Source of the DNA: Haematococcus lacustris
Taxonomy: Eukaryota; Chlorophyta; Chlorophyceae; Chlamydomonadales; Haematococcaceae
DNA: 64,000 nt
Assembly: GCA_030144725.1 (NCBI GenBank)
Contig: JASKMD010000029.1
Span: 9,432,358 to 9,496,357 of the forward strand
Direction: 5' to 3'
In this document: piece by piece, positions 1 to 19,720 of the stretch
Position numbering within the stretch: the first letter of the stretch is position 1
Layout of the letters: each line of letters begins with the position of its first letter
The notes under the pieces: generated by a model
What the model saw: the letters and a program-made list of their open reading frames with translations, nothing else
The model's database searches: none
Told to the model about the DNA's origin: nothing
Made by a program: the position numbers and the translations under genes

Positions 1-167
1 CAATGTCATGAACAACCGTGAAAAGGGTGGGCCAATACAAGGGTACACAAGGCGCATAGACAGGCAGGCAGGCAGGCAGGCAGGCCCTTCTTTGGTGCCC
101 AGTGGCATGCACTTGAATCACTACACAGTGCCTGGCTGAGCACGCTTGCATGTGTGACCTCACTCAC

Positions 168-3100
168 TGTGGCCACATGGTCCCAGGGCGTAAACATGGC
201 CTCCATGCCTGAATGCACGTTCAGCCACACATGGGGTTGCAGCATGCGCGCCAGGCCAAGGATGATCTGCGCCTCCGGCTCGCTGCAGGCAGGTCACCAC
301 CCCTTGCCTGTCACAACCATCAACACCTTAAACATGGCTGGAACCACTGTCACACCAGCATCACCACCACCTCAGCCGCCAGCAGCAGTGTCATCAGCAG
401 CTCAGCGGCACCAGCACCATCCTCCCCTTGTTCACTGCAGGGTCTGGATGAGGGCGCGAGAGGGGAAGAAGGGGTTGGGGGGGTGGATAGGGTGAATAGG
501 GTGGTCCCGAGTGCAGAGGCAGCCTTAGCAAAGCAAGCAAAGGCTTGGACGAGGGCGCGTGGATGAGGACGGGGGCAGGGGCAGGGGGGAAGGAGGAGGA
601 GGACAGGGGTTGCTGATAAGACAAGGTCACGGACATTGACAGAACAAGTGTGCAGGAGCAGCAGCGCATGCAGGGATGGAATGCAGCTAGCTGGAAGTGC
701 AGAATGGGTCTGCAAACATGCACATACTGGAGCCTCAGTCTAGCCTAGTGTGGGCACTGATGGATGACGACGACCAGGCAGGCAAGCAAGCACAGCCTGA
801 CGCAGACGCAGCGGGTTCACTCAATGCACGCTGCTGCTCCTGGACTGCAGGGCTGCAGGGCTTACAGCTGCCAGTGGCTCAAGCAGTGAGGTGCCGCAGC
901 CAGGCTGTCACCTCACCTCATTGCTACACTTGGCACATGCCTTGCCTTGCCTGCACCTGCGCCTGGCCAAGCCCCACCTGACCTGGCCTGCCCTGCCCTG
1001 CCTGAGTGTGCCAGGCCCGACCTGAAGGGCCCGGCGCCAGGGAACTCCTCAGCTGGGTCGTAGTCCGGCTCCTTCTTGCCCCAGTCCACTGCCCAGTTGC
1101 GGTTGGTGTCCACCCCGCGCCCGTTCTTACGCTCGCACAGCTTGCCACCTTCCACACGGTCGCGCCCGCCCACATTCTCCAAGGGAAGGATCTGAGTGGG
1201 GCGAGCAGGGGGTGGGACGGGGGGTGGACAAAGGGGCAAGTTCAGGGGATGAGGCAAGGTGGGGGGGCCCAGAGGTAGGGTAGGGAGGGGTGGGGAGCAG
1301 GGGGGAGGGGCAGGGGGTGGGGTAGGGGGTAGGTGAGGGGCAGTGCCTGCCTAGCTGCACCTGCCCTGACTGGAAGGTGGGCTGCCCAGCCGCCAGCCCA
1401 CCACGCACCACAAAGACCACGTGTTGCAGCTGCGCCATCAGGGCATCCCCTCGGGCACCGCCACCCAGCACTGCCTTGACTGCCTCAGGGTCTGCCAGAG
1501 TATGAAGCAGCTGCAGGCCCAGCTCAGAGCTGATGTACTCCCGTCCGTGCTCCCCAAAATCCTGCACAAACAGGACAAGAGGGGTAGGAGAGTAGGAGGC
1601 GAGTAGGAGTGGAGTAGGAGAGGAGTAGGAGGGTAGTAGAGAAAAGGGGGTTAAAGTGAGGAGCCAGCGTGTTTGACACTGTTCCTGATGGAAGAGCAAG
1701 AGCATTGGCTAGAGCAGAGGCATTGGAGCTGTGAGAGTAGGGGTGTGGCTAGGTGGACATGTGAGGTGATGAGGTGCAGGGTGTGCAAAGGCAGATGGTG
1801 GGCATGGGTACATGCCAGGTGGCCTGCTTGCATGCTCACAACCATTGCCCAACTGCCCCGCCCATGCATTTGCGACAGCTGCCTGCTTGCCTGCTTATCA
1901 CCATTGCCCAGCTGCCCGCTTGCATGAGTACTACAGCTGCCTGCCTGCTGCCTGAGTAGCACCCGCTGCCTGTGGGCTCACCATGAGGATGCGCGCCCTG
2001 CTGCTGCTATTCGTGTCTAGGCCACCCAGCGCCACTGTGACGACCTGCAGTCGCAAGCCGCAGTCAAGCCAGGGGCTGCCCAGCAGCCTTCTGGCACTAC
2101 ATGCTCCCAGCTGGCAGTGGGCAGCAAGCTGGTGCAGGGCTGCTGGCAGGGTACTGTGTCACCGTTTGCGTCTGTTGTGCAATCCAGGATTTGTGCCATT
2201 TTTGCACAAGCTGCTGGCGCCTGCAGGGCGCTGTGCTGGAGGCAATGTGTTTCATCAGCTTTTATCAGACAATTGAAAGGAACACGCCCTGGATATGAAG
2301 ACATGTCCTGCTGTTTGCTGGCTTGCTGCTTGACTGCTGCGGGCAACTGCACTGGCCGAGTGCGTCTTGTAGCGTGCCACGATGATGGTAGCAATGGATG
2401 CAGGCACTGTGAGGGTGGCAGCTTCAGAAGCTGCCGGTCTATTTGTGGGTTGAGACAGAGGGGGGCAGGGTGGAGTCCATTGCCATCCACAGAGATGCAG
2501 GGCGCAGACCCTGTCCTGGCCCAATCAGGTGAACCTCCAGACTGCCGCTGCTCCTCACACCACAGCAGCTGGCACCTTGGACTCACCCTGCAGTGCTTTC
2601 GACTTTTTCATGATTTCATAGTCTAATGGGTCAATATCCTGGGTGACAGTGCAGGGGTGCCAAGGAGGTTGTGCCTGAAAGGCTCAAGTGCCTACCAGCT
2701 AGCCGGGGGACCTTGCCCAGGGTGAATACTGCCCCTAGCACTGGGTCCTTGCTGTGTGAAGATGCTGAGAAAGGAGCTGTCAAGCCTACAGCCAAGGCCT
2801 TGGATGCTGCCTGTATTGTCTGTTGCCTCTCCTGCCTGGCCACAGCTGGCTACCAGGCACTGGTCACCTGCATGTCGACTGCGTAACCCTTGTCCTCTGC
2901 ATGCTTCACTTCGATCTGCACCAGCCACATGCAAGGTACGAGTAAAGGTTGCACATGCAGTGCAGCAGCTCAGCATCTTTGCCGCCGTGAAGACTGCCTG
3001 CCTTGGGCATTCCCAATATACACCTGCATTGTCTTGGGATTTGCTGCCACAATATCCTGGACTTCCTTCAATAGCTCAGCCCTGCAAAGGATGGGCGCGC

Positions 3101-3324
3101 ATTCCAGTCAGGAGCAACTTCGCATAGCAGCTGTCGAGCAGCTGTCGGACTGTATCGCACTTGTGATGATAAATGCCATAGTTTGGCTGCGTAACCTGGT
3201 GTTGAGCTCTGAGCCTCCGTGAAGCTTTGGCATTAGCAAGTGGCGGGCTTGAGGAAAGGCAAAGAAGTACTGCCAGAATGCTGCTGAGTGCAGGCCAGGG
3301 GGCAGGTCCTCGAGCGCGAGGCAT
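168..3324 (-). CDS. M14 zinc carboxypeptidase, 5' part (gene continues off the left edge)
   Basis: Secreted or vacuolar metallocarboxypeptidase, predicted to remove C-terminal residues from peptides using one zinc ion. Exons read on the minus strand, with matching phases: 3161-3324, 3024-3081, 2868-2915, 1982-2044, 1409-1561, 1022-1191 and 168-282 (257 codons). The start at 3324 gives a hydrophobic signal peptide (ALSSILAVLLCLSSSPPLANA region). Family motifs seen in order: IYHHKAELLKEV, GEHGREYISSE with the zinc-binding HxxE, ENVGGRDRVEGG, GRGVDTNRNWAVDWGKKE with the substrate-binding NRNW, PFSEPEAQII, and QPHVWLNVHSGME with the third zinc ligand His. These match the plant M14 family closely. 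The catalytic Glu and C-terminal third lie outside the window. A possible extra 52-bp exon sits at 2587-2638 (see findings). Confidence 0.85.
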
Positions 3325-3740
3325 TGGGACAGGCTCTTTCTGATTAAACCGGCAAGTGTGCTCGCATGGCGAGGCGTCGGTACGGCGGTACGGTCTATGG
3401 GTTGAGCACGACTCGGTGCATTAGGAGGTACACGCACACCCTCACCATCGGGAGGTGCACTTATTGTCCATGTGCTGTCCATGTGTTGTCCATGTAGCCA
3501 GGCGTATCCTGTATCCCTATCCTGGGGAGCCCGTACACTTCTCCACAACAGGTAGTGACTGGTGGTTATGTGACCGCAACCTAGATGTGACCCCAGGAGT
3601 GCTCGAGCCCTACCCTAAGCATGCTTTCGCTCTCACACATCCCCTCTGTCCCCTCTGTCCCCTCATGTTTCTTTGCTTGTTTCATGGGACGTTACTGCTA
3701 TGATACTACTGCTCCCGCTAGTGCCGCAGCTGCCATTCCA

Positions 3741-4240
3741 NNNNNNNNNNNNNNNNNNNNNNNNNNNNNNNNNNNNNNNNNNNNNNNNNNNNNNNNNNNN
3801 NNNNNNNNNNNNNNNNNNNNNNNNNNNNNNNNNNNNNNNNNNNNNNNNNNNNNNNNNNNNNNNNNNNNNNNNNNNNNNNNNNNNNNNNNNNNNNNNNNNN
3901 NNNNNNNNNNNNNNNNNNNNNNNNNNNNNNNNNNNNNNNNNNNNNNNNNNNNNNNNNNNNNNNNNNNNNNNNNNNNNNNNNNNNNNNNNNNNNNNNNNNN
4001 NNNNNNNNNNNNNNNNNNNNNNNNNNNNNNNNNNNNNNNNNNNNNNNNNNNNNNNNNNNNNNNNNNNNNNNNNNNNNNNNNNNNNNNNNNNNNNNNNNNN
4101 NNNNNNNNNNNNNNNNNNNNNNNNNNNNNNNNNNNNNNNNNNNNNNNNNNNNNNNNNNNNNNNNNNNNNNNNNNNNNNNNNNNNNNNNNNNNNNNNNNNN
4201 NNNNNNNNNNNNNNNNNNNNNNNNNNNNNNNNNNNNNNNN
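3741..4240. other. Assembly gap, 500 N
   Basis: Exactly 500 Ns, a usual placeholder for a scaffold join of unknown size. The 3' end of the neighbouring minus-strand OPR gene, where a RAP domain could lie, is probably hidden in or near it. Confidence 0.99.
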
Positions 4241-4579
4241 AGCATGTGGACTATGCCACTTTTGTGTGTTGTGGATGGCCGCGGAGACGAGGACTCGTCC
4301 ATTATTCTCGCATACTGTCCTCGCCCCGCTTATCGATTGATTGTCCCATAAGCATACAACTAGAACTACAACATCCAGTCACGCCACGAAACATACTCAC
4401 CACTGCTCTCTGCTCTACCCCTATACTATGAACGCTAAACCACCTGCCTCCCCTGTCTCACCACCCTCCTCACCACCACTCCCCTGCCTGCCTCTCCTCC
4501 TGCCCCCCTCCAACCCCTGGCCACCCCCTGCCCTTTCCCTACCTCTTCCAACCACACCTGCCCCCTGCTTTCCACTCAC

Positions 4580-12059
<7,480 letters not shown>

Positions 12060-12479
12060 AGTTTGGCAACTCTGGCAATGCTAATGCATGCAAGTAGATT
12101 GCATGCCGCCATGCAGATGAAGCATAACTCTGTAGCATTCATGCGTTGGTACTAGAATTGTTGCAGCAGTGGTGCTAGCATTCTTGCGTGCAATGGATGG
12201 AATTTCAATGCAAGAATGCAAGATGTAAATGCAAGAATGCAAGAATGCAAGATTGCCCAGGCGTCGCGACAGCCTCAGCCATCGGCTCTACTAGTCTGGT
12301 CTATATGGTGCTGCCAGGTGCTGGGGGCTACCAGCCAGCAGCGGCCGCCGCAGCCCAGCAGCCGGCCCCTCTGGCAGCAGCCCAGCAGCAGGCCCATCTG
12401 ACAGCAGCAGCAGCAACAAGCGCCAACCGGCTGACATAGGCAGCGGCCTGGCTGACGAGCGGGCGTTTCAGGTTGACCC

Positions 12480-12715
12480 AGCCACTCTTCCTGGCTGCTG
12501 TGCGGGGCCTGTGGGGGCTTGTGGGGGGCCACTACCGGGCACCACATCAGGCCCCTCACACGCTGGTCACGCTGCTGGCTCCAGGCTGGGCGCAATAGGC
12601 GGAGGTCCACCTGCCCTGCTGGGGGCTTCCAGCCTGCACGCCTGGTGGGCTGCTCAAAGTCCAGTCACAGGGTTGCTGGCCATTCACTGCTGAGCTGACC
12701 CGGGTGGCTGCAGCA
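12480..12715 (-). mobile_element. Fanzor/TnpB-like relic, subfamily 1
   Basis: Minus-strand reading frames retain RVSSAVNGQQPC and, after a frameshift, LRLLRPAWSQ and VRGLMWCP, the signature of the subfamily seen at 31783-33329. The RuvC-III block and 3' non-coding end are missing, so this is a truncated remnant. Confidence 0.65.
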
Positions 12716-13857
12716 GCTGCTTGCTCTCCTCTCTGGCTGCAGCCTATTGCTGGTGAGCAGCCAGGCAGTGTGGTTAGGCTGCAGCCAGAAAGGAAGAGCA
12801 CGGTGGGACGAGAAGGTACCCTGATGCAGTGTCTCCTGGGTTAAGTGATGCCCTTGGCCTTCAGGTCCCCTGCCCTTGCCTTTGCCTCCGGGGGTCTTGG
12901 TTTACGAAGGAGCGCTGGGCCCTGGCTCTGAGGCTGCAGCCTGCGGGAGAGGGCTGTAGTAGCTGGCGTGGGTCCATGCTGACTGTTGTGGTGGCCCCAG
13001 GGTGAAGTGATGCCTTGTGGTAACCCCCTCGCAGCCCTGCTAGTCAGGCACCTGGGCACCGCAGCTAGGCAGGTGGCTAGGTTCAACAGGATGCTGGCAA
13101 TGGACTGGGGCTTGCTGGTGAGGTCATGCAGCGGCTACTGCAGCTGTGGCCCTGGCCTGCCTGACCTGCAGCGTGTCGCTCAGGTACTGGGGAGCCACAG
13201 GCAACACGAGGGGACAGCAAGCTATTGCTTGGCTGGCTGCGCAGGGTCCAGCAGCAGGGGCTTGGGAGGAGCAGGGGCGAGCTGCAGATGACGCACAAGG
13301 GATACTGAGCCAGGCCATGTCAGTAAACTCCAGCCCACCTATGCACAGATGATGTGGCTGGACTGTGTTTGTATTCAGTACGGACATCCAGGGTGCAGGC
13401 GAGCGAGTCATTACGTGCAGGTAATTACAACAATGCAAGGTTTGGTTCTGCATAGGGAAAGAAGGTATCGATGATGAGGAAAACATACGATCTCAACGGC
13501 ACTGCGACAAAGTCGTGCACATGAACTAGGATGACGTACGAACTGCTTTGTAAGAGAATGGTGAAAGCGAACCGTCAGCCATAAAGAGGGTCGCTAACGA
13601 TATATGAGACTGGGCTTGGCCTGGGGCTCGGCTTGGTCTCCGAGCTGAGCTTGGCTCTGTACTGGCGCTAGGGGCAGGGAGTACACCCTGCAAGGCGATT
13701 CCAATAAGCACCAGACGAGGCTGAACCAGGCCATGAAACACGAGGCTAGACCAGGCCATGAAACACAAGCACCACCTAGCCATAGCACCCTGTGCCTGGT
13801 CTAAAGTGCTGACTTCCAGCAGCACGGTCTATTGACACTGAGACCGCCATCCGAAAA

Positions 13858-14176
13858 TCCCACCAGCACAGGCACCTGCACTCAAGCACACCCATCACTC
13901 CCTCACCCCATCCAGTGCCAGCAAGTCCTTCACTGCCTGGAGCCATTTCTCTCGGCAGCTCAAGAGCACAGCTTGGGCTGGAGAGCCGCTTTGTCCCTCA
14001 AGATCGCCTCAAAATAAGCACAACCATACAATGCCACCAGCACAGGCAATGGGCACTCAAGCACACCCATCACTCCTTATACCCACCCACTGCCAGCAAG
14101 TCACTGCCTGGATTCACTGCATGGAGCCATCTCTCCGAACTGCTCAACAGCACAGCCTGAGCTGGAGTGCCGCATG
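13858..14176. repeat. Direct duplication of about 140 bp
   Basis: 13858-13992 and 14032-14176 share ACCAGCACAGGCA, CTCAAGCACACCCATCACTC, the TGCCAGCAAGT and CTGGAGCCAT blocks and a closing GGAGWGCCGC. They lie directly 3' of the last recognised exon of the chitin-binding gene, with about 40 bp between the copies. Confidence 0.8.
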
Positions 14177-14267
14177 CCCCACATCACCCCCCTGCCCTCA
14201 GCTGGCCCCAGTATGCTTTGATCCCTCTTCCCTCCTACAGCTGCCTCCAGGCTAGCCAGCCACTCAC

Positions 14268-15195
14268 AGCCGCGTTCATTGCAGCAGCCGCTCGAGCACC
14301 GGCCGTTGCCTCTGAAGCCACTGCCACACATGCGGTTGCTGGGCACGGTGATCTTCTGGCCGCAAGGGCCGCCAATGCAGTTGGCCCCGCACCACTCATC
14401 AGTGGGCCCACAGACTGCAAGGCAGCACAGGGGCAACTCACAAAGCAAGTGACAGGCAGGTTGGGGCTCTAGGCAGATAGGGGTGGTTGCGGCTGCACAA
14501 GAGGGTGGGGAGTGGGGCAGCAGGCCGGGCCGCAAGCTGGCTGAGACTGCATGCAGTGTGGCTGGGCCCCTCTAGGGTCGGGATAAGGTCAGCCAGTGTG
14601 GGGCATCACTCACATCCAGATGAGCTGCAGCAGTCGATGGACCAGCCGCACAGCCTGTTGCCCACTTTGCCGTCCTTGCAGGTAGCACAGTTGTTGACAG
14701 TGTAAGGGATGCCATTGGCGGTGAAGTAGGTGACCCCATCAGTGCAGGCAGAGGGGGTTTGGGTAGGAGGGGATAGCTTAGGTGTCGCGGGGAAAGGAGG
14801 AATAGGGCCGGTCCAAGGGATGGCCGTGGTCAGTGCCTGCAGCGAGCAGGCTAGGCATCAGTGGGCAGAGCCACGCAGGGGAGGTGTTCTGTACCCTGCA
14901 CCTGCTGACTTGGCCTGCTTGCTAGCGCCGTTGTGTAGAAAGCAAGCGTTGGGGATCATACAAGTACGCAGCGCCAGGGTGAGAGCCCTTGTCCTACCCA
15001 CACGCACCTCTACACACAATGTACCGCTGGGTGGAGTAAGGCACACAGCTCTTGAGCTCACATTCCGGCATGATGCTGCAGCAGCCCGGGCGCGACCAGC
15101 GTAGCGTTGGCGGCAGCGCTTTTACCAGCAGATACTGCGGTCAGCAGCTGGCCGCCCAGCAGCAGCAGCGCCAGAGAGAAAAAGCGCTTGCTCAT
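14268..15195 (-). CDS. Secreted hevein-type chitin-binding protein (3' end not found)
   Basis: Exons with consistent phases: 15126-15195 (signal peptide MSKRFFSLALLLLGGQLLTA), 15008-15075, 14614-14836 and 14268-14414. After a Pro/Thr-rich linker the spliced product reads NRLCGWSIDCCSSSGFCG, then PTDEWCGANCIGGPC. That is the CC-SSxGFCG-x-x-E-W-CG-x-x-C pattern of chitin-binding type 1 (hevein) domains. The next exon ends inside a second unit (NRMCGSGF, CSSGCCNERG). The two module junctions are both phase 1, so modules can be added or lost without breaking the frame. A secreted or cell-wall role is inferred. No exon completing the second module was found below 14268, where a direct duplication begins, so the gene may be 3' truncated. 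An alternative donor at 15062 for exon 1 exists. Confidence 0.68.
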
Positions 15196-15949
15196 TGTGC
15201 GACCTGCCTGCGACATAATGCAGCGCACATGCTATCGGCGGTCGCCGACATTGCACGAGGTCCGCTCAACAGCGCAGCGCTCTGCAGTTCTACAACAGTG
15301 GCGCGCACCTCGGTAAGATGGGACAGCGGTGTAGACAGCAGTGTGTTCACTGCAGTGGTGTATGGCTCGTTGTGAGCCTGCGCTCCCAGTGTTCACGGGC
15401 ATGACAGGTCACACCCCAGACCGAAGCTACCCTGCAGTTGCACCTGATTGAGAACCTGACTGAAAAAACGATTCACATGGCATGCCGAATCTAGTGATTG
15501 AAACTGCTCAATGCAATTGTTGATCCCTACATCCTTCCTGCTATTCTCAAAACCAATAACAACGCGACGCAACTCCAATAATAGAAATACTTAGATTTCT
15601 CACACATGCCCACACATGCCCACATGTCCACATGAACAACATTAGACTGGGCTGGGCTTGGCTGACTTGACTATTAACACAATGCAACTGCTCTATGGCT
15701 TGAACCGTGGCCGTTCAACAGGCTGGCTAGCAGCGCGTCAGGGGTGCGTTGCTGCTGCTGGTCTCCCCCGCCATCGACCCGCTCGTCACTTTGCGACCGG
15801 ACCTGTGCCATAGGGACTCGACCTGCGGGTAAGCTTGATACCCAGGATGACCCAGCAGAACGAAGCAAGGAAGGAATGCCCCATGACTGGTCGCTCACAG
15901 AACGAAACGCCACTACAGCAGATTGGTTTTGTATCTAGGGCAGGGTGGA
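15196..15949. other. Upstream region of the chitin-binding gene, no gene recognised
   Basis: No exon recognised. A stretch near 15715-15780 loosely resembles 21238-21295 (AGGCTGGC, AGCAGCG and CCCCCG-CATCG blocks), suggesting an old dispersed repeat. Confidence 0.4.
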
Positions 15950-16505
15950 GCTTGTAAATGAGCCCCCTCCCCTTGCCCAGGAGCCCCCTCCCCCTGCGCA
16001 GAATTCATGTTCACCTGCCCAGGCCCAACCTCCCCCTGGCCAGGACCCTTCTGCCTAGGAGCCCTTCCCACAGCCCATGCCCCACCTTCCCCAGCCCAGG
16101 CTCCCACTGCCCAGGAGCCACCTCCCCCTGCCCTGGTCCAGGCCCCTGCCGCACGTGGCCTGGTCCCACCACCCTAAGCCCCCACATGGGGCAGGTGGCT
16201 GGATCGGGACACCACCCCCTGCCTTACCTTCCAGCGCATTGGGGAAAGTGTCCAACGCCCCCTGGAGAGCTCTGTGCAAATGGGATGACCTCGAGTCTCT
16301 GCCTGCTCCTGGCAATGAGTACCAGCAGGGCTACAAGCTGGCCAATGACCGGCTGCCAAAGGGCAGGCAGAGGTTGCACCGGGCTGCAGAGTGGTGGTGG
16401 GGCAATGATGGCCGAGCTCACAACCACACATAGGGTCTAGTTGCCAAGCAGGCTGTTAACCTTGCAAGGCGACAAAGTTTTGATGAGCAGCCTAGTGGTC
16501 TTTGA
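15950..16505 (+). mobile_element. Fanzor/TnpB-like relic, subfamily 2
   Basis: A Pro/Gln-rich linker is followed by WLDRDTTPCLTFQRIGES and, after frameshifts, NEYQQGYKLANDRLPKG and LHRAAEW. These match the copy at 60990-61740 residue for residue over long stretches. The 3' non-coding part shares blocks such as AGGCTGTTA and TTTTGATGAG with 31020-31165 and 60990-61190. Everything upstream of the linker is missing. Confidence 0.7.
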
Positions 16506-16515
16506 AGGGAATGTG

Positions 16516-16623
16516 TAGGGATCGTCCCATCTACGTAGATCTACGTAGATCTAACGTTAGATTAGATGGTTAGACTAGATCTAGCAAGCCAATCGAACGT
16601 TAGATGGGTCGGGACGATCCCTA
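16516..16623. mobile_element. 108-bp inverted-repeat (MITE-like) element
   Basis: Perfect 13-bp terminal inverted repeats: TAGGGATCGTCCC at 16516-16528 and its complement GGGACGATCCCTA at 16611-16623. The inside holds further palindromes (CTACGTAG twice, AGATCT, TCTAACGTTAGA). No clear target-site duplication. Confidence 0.6.
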
Positions 16624-17214
16624 TCAATGCGGCAGGAAGAGCTCAATGCTTTACAAGGGTGAAAAGTTCCAATATGTAATCATCAGGATGCACCTGGGCA
16701 GCTATACGGCTCTCCGGCAAGGGACCGTATTCACTGCTACAAACAGCGGGCACACAACACAAATGCATAGTTTGTACCAAAGGTCACATTTCTAGTTGAT
16801 CGCTGACTTCTAGGGATCACCACCTACCCAGCTTGCCAGTTGCAATGTATCCACAGTACCGTTGTGCGCGCAGCCCTATCTCTTATGCGCGCCGTATGCT
16901 TGCAGCTTCATGCGTTGCTGATCTAACTGCCATCGACTGCCTGCTATGCTGCGCGGCTCAGCGCACCATCCAAGGTCTACGCTGCCAGTCCTATCCCTCC
17001 CCACTTCGCCCAACCCAGCTCGCTCTTCGACACCCCACCCCTCCACCCGCCCATCCCCACCTCCTTCGTGCTTTCATGCCCAACAGCAATGCTGGCTGGC
17101 AGGGTCCCTGCCGTGATGATGGCAGGGACAACCTAGCTTGATGCAGAGGGTCACCATGGGAGTAAAACCAGCGGTGCCATGCAGCGCCACGAGCCAGCAT
17201 CATCGGGTGCTAGC
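16624..17214. other. Intergenic, nothing recognised
   Basis: A plus-strand ORF at 16833-17141 has no recognisable family features. I see no conserved structure. Confidence 0.4.
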
Positions 17215-19130
17215 CTAGCGCCTGCCCAGGGGCCCCGCCAGGACGCCACCCAGGATGCCGCCGAGGAAGCCACCGCCCCCCAGGGATACAGTCTTGCTGG
17301 GGCTCACGGTCTGCAGTGGCAGGCGGCCAGGAGGCGGGTGGGGTGAGGCCTGGTGGCAGTGGTGTTGCTTTGATGATGCCATGGTGACAAGGTGATATGG
17401 ATAACATGGCAGGTGAGCAAATATTGGTAGCGTGGGGGCAGAGTTGTACAAGCGCCTGCAACCCACTGTTGACAGTGTTTGGCTCAACAGCAAAGTGGAA
17501 TAGATGCGGCTGCAGCTGCAGCATCTTCTTTCGGAAACATGGACAACGTGGACAACATCGACAAGGACATGAACAACATGGACAATTTAGTGATGATGTA
17601 CAATTTAGTAAATGTAAGAACGCCTTGGCCTCCATAACGTATGACAGGGGCCAGCCGGACAAGGGACCAGAGAAGACCCCGCCTCTCAAGTGAACAGGGA
17701 GTGGACATAGAATTAACCAACAACAGGTTGCATCAAAGCTAACCGAGCAGCGAAAAAGCCTCATGGATAGGCCCTGCTTGGCAGTGCCAAGTGCAGCAGG
17801 TCCCCCGACAGCAGGTGCCTTCAGAGCAGAGATGGGGTGCGGGTGTATGTGCTGTGGGGTTGTTGCTCTAATGTTGGCACCATAGTGACACCAGGGTGTA
17901 TGGCCACAGGGCTGGATGAGTGGCCCAAGAGCTGTGGCCGCCATGGCCATACCTTCGAGGGGTTGCTGATGGAGATGGGGTTGGAGGTGATGATGGAGAT
18001 GCCCCCGCTGCCCACCACGGTGGGTGTGAAGGGCCCTCTTGGAGCAGGTGTGGCAGCAGCAGCCACCTGCAGCACAAGGCCAGGGTCAAGGCTCAATCAG
18101 GCTCTACTCCTCCTGCCTAGCTGCATACTGGCAGTCGCCTGCTGCATACTGGCACTGCTGCATACTGGCAGTCGCACAGTTATGCCTCTCTGATGCAGTG
18201 ACAAGGTGGCCACGCTGCAAGTGCCTGGGCACTTTAGCCACTGCACTATGTGGGGCAGCTGCAGTGCGGGTGGCTAGTGGGGTTGCAAGGCTGTGTTTGC
18301 CTGCATGCTACGAGACAGAGCCAGATTGACAGGCTGGCATAGATTTCCTGCAGTGCCTGGCTATCACTCAATTCTCTGGCGACATGGCAGGATGCTGTGC
18401 ACTTAGTGTAGGAGCTCCCACACCCTAGCAACAGCTTGGCCACACTCCCTGTGCCGCTTTCCAAGCAAGATGGCTGTACATGGCCATCACCTGGCGGTTA
18501 GTATGTCAGCTGCCACCTGTCCCATAACCACACAACCCTGGCAGATCCTGACTGCCCAGCTTCGTCTTCTACCTGGGTGGGGATGGGTGCAGGTGCTGGC
18601 ACCACGACGACTTGAGGTGTTGCCTCTTGCTTCTGCTTGGCCAAGGCATGAGCCAGTAGCAGCCCACCCGCGGCCTCCACTTTGGGCTCGCCTGCACCGG
18701 CGGCCTGAGAACCTGGTGCTAACACAGACGGCGGCTGCAGCTGAGCGGGCGCAGCAGATGGTGCGCTGCCTGCAGGTGCGCGCCAGGTGTTGCCGTCGTT
18801 GTTGCTCGCCGCCTGCTGGTTTGCAGGCACGAGGAGGTAGGCAGCGCCGTCTGGCCCATACACGACAGCTGGCTGCGAGGCCGACCCGACTGTGGACCGC
18901 GTGTCGTAAGTGAGAGCGCCTGAGTTAGACTGCTGGGGCTGTGCAGCCTGCGCTGCTCCCGGCAATGCTGTTTGCGAGGACCCAAACACGGTGGAGGGAA
19001 GGGTGGGCACGGCAGCCGCACGCAGGCTGCGGCTAGCGATTGCAGGCCCGCAGAAGAAAGCTGCCACGCCGAGGCATAGCGCAAGAAGGGTGTAGCCGTG
19101 ACGGGAGGAGCGGAGTGTCGCGGCCGACAT
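17215..19130 (-). CDS. Secreted or membrane-anchored low-complexity protein, unknown function
   Basis: Three exons chain in phase 0: 18573-19130, 17953-18066, 17215-17310, giving 255 residues. The N-terminus is basic, then hydrophobic (GYTLLALCLGVAAFFCGPAIA), typical of a signal peptide or anchor. Next comes an Ala/Gln/Pro/Ser-rich region with one more ordered patch (PAVVYGPDGAAYLLVPANQQ), then Pro/Thr-rich sequence. The C-terminus is Gly-rich (VSLGGGGFLGGILGGVLAG), like a glycine-zipper helix. I do not recognise a family. The region 18080-18570 could hide another exon, but the phases already agree without it. Confidence 0.55.
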
Positions 19131-19720
19131 GGTTGCTAATGAGCGCGGTTTCTAGATGATTGCCAATGTTGCGCTCGTTTGCTGCTTTGCCTTTGACTTT
19201 GAGTAGTACTCTTCCGTGCGGGCGCGACTTCACCTATCATGCCGGGTTCGTTGCAGTAGTTGCGGGATTTGTTTCCCCGGCAAAGTGGCGAGAGCACCGA
19301 GCGATAAAGCAGCAGTGAAGTTCCCACGCACATCGTCGGTGAGGGTTGGCTAGCTTTTCGCTGTCACTTGTCGCCTACGTCGTCGCTGCTAACCCTGCCG
19401 TCCCAACCTTTCAGCCAAACCCTAGGCGTTCTGCTTGCCAGGCCCGTCGTCCACTGCCCACCACCACCCTGCACCTGTGGCCCTTACCCTAAACCCCACC
19501 ATGCAGCAGGTTGCTGGACCGGGCTGTGTCCCTGCAGTGTCACCTGTCCAATCATTATCAATCAATAGGATACCTCCTACTTCCTCCTCCGGCACATAAT
19601 CCCCCTACTAATGGGTCTGTGTGGGGCTGTGTTATCTGTAGTCCTGTTATAGTTTGTAGTGTTGTAGTTAACTGACCTACAGCCGGTACCAATACCTAGT
19701 TTTCTACCCCTCCCCCTGAG
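19131..19720. other. 5' flank of the 17215-19130 gene
   Basis: Probable promoter and 5' UTR; no exon recognised. Confidence 0.4.

Larger units (their letters stand above)
12060..14267. other. Intergenic; short repeats, one Fanzor-like relic, a direct duplication
   Basis: Region between the start of the OPR gene and the last recognised exon of the chitin-binding gene. It holds AATGCAAG-type short repeats (12190-12260), a decayed Fanzor-like fragment (12480-12715) and a duplicated segment (13858-13992 and 14032-14176). I recognise no host exon here; the minus-strand ORFs at 13124-13486 and 13526-13825 match nothing I know. Confidence 0.5.

Noticed and set aside
3108..3548. 146-codon ORF (SAAFWQYFFAFPQAR)
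   Set aside because: Different frame over the first M14 exon, which has a signal peptide and the YHHK motif; treated as a shadow.
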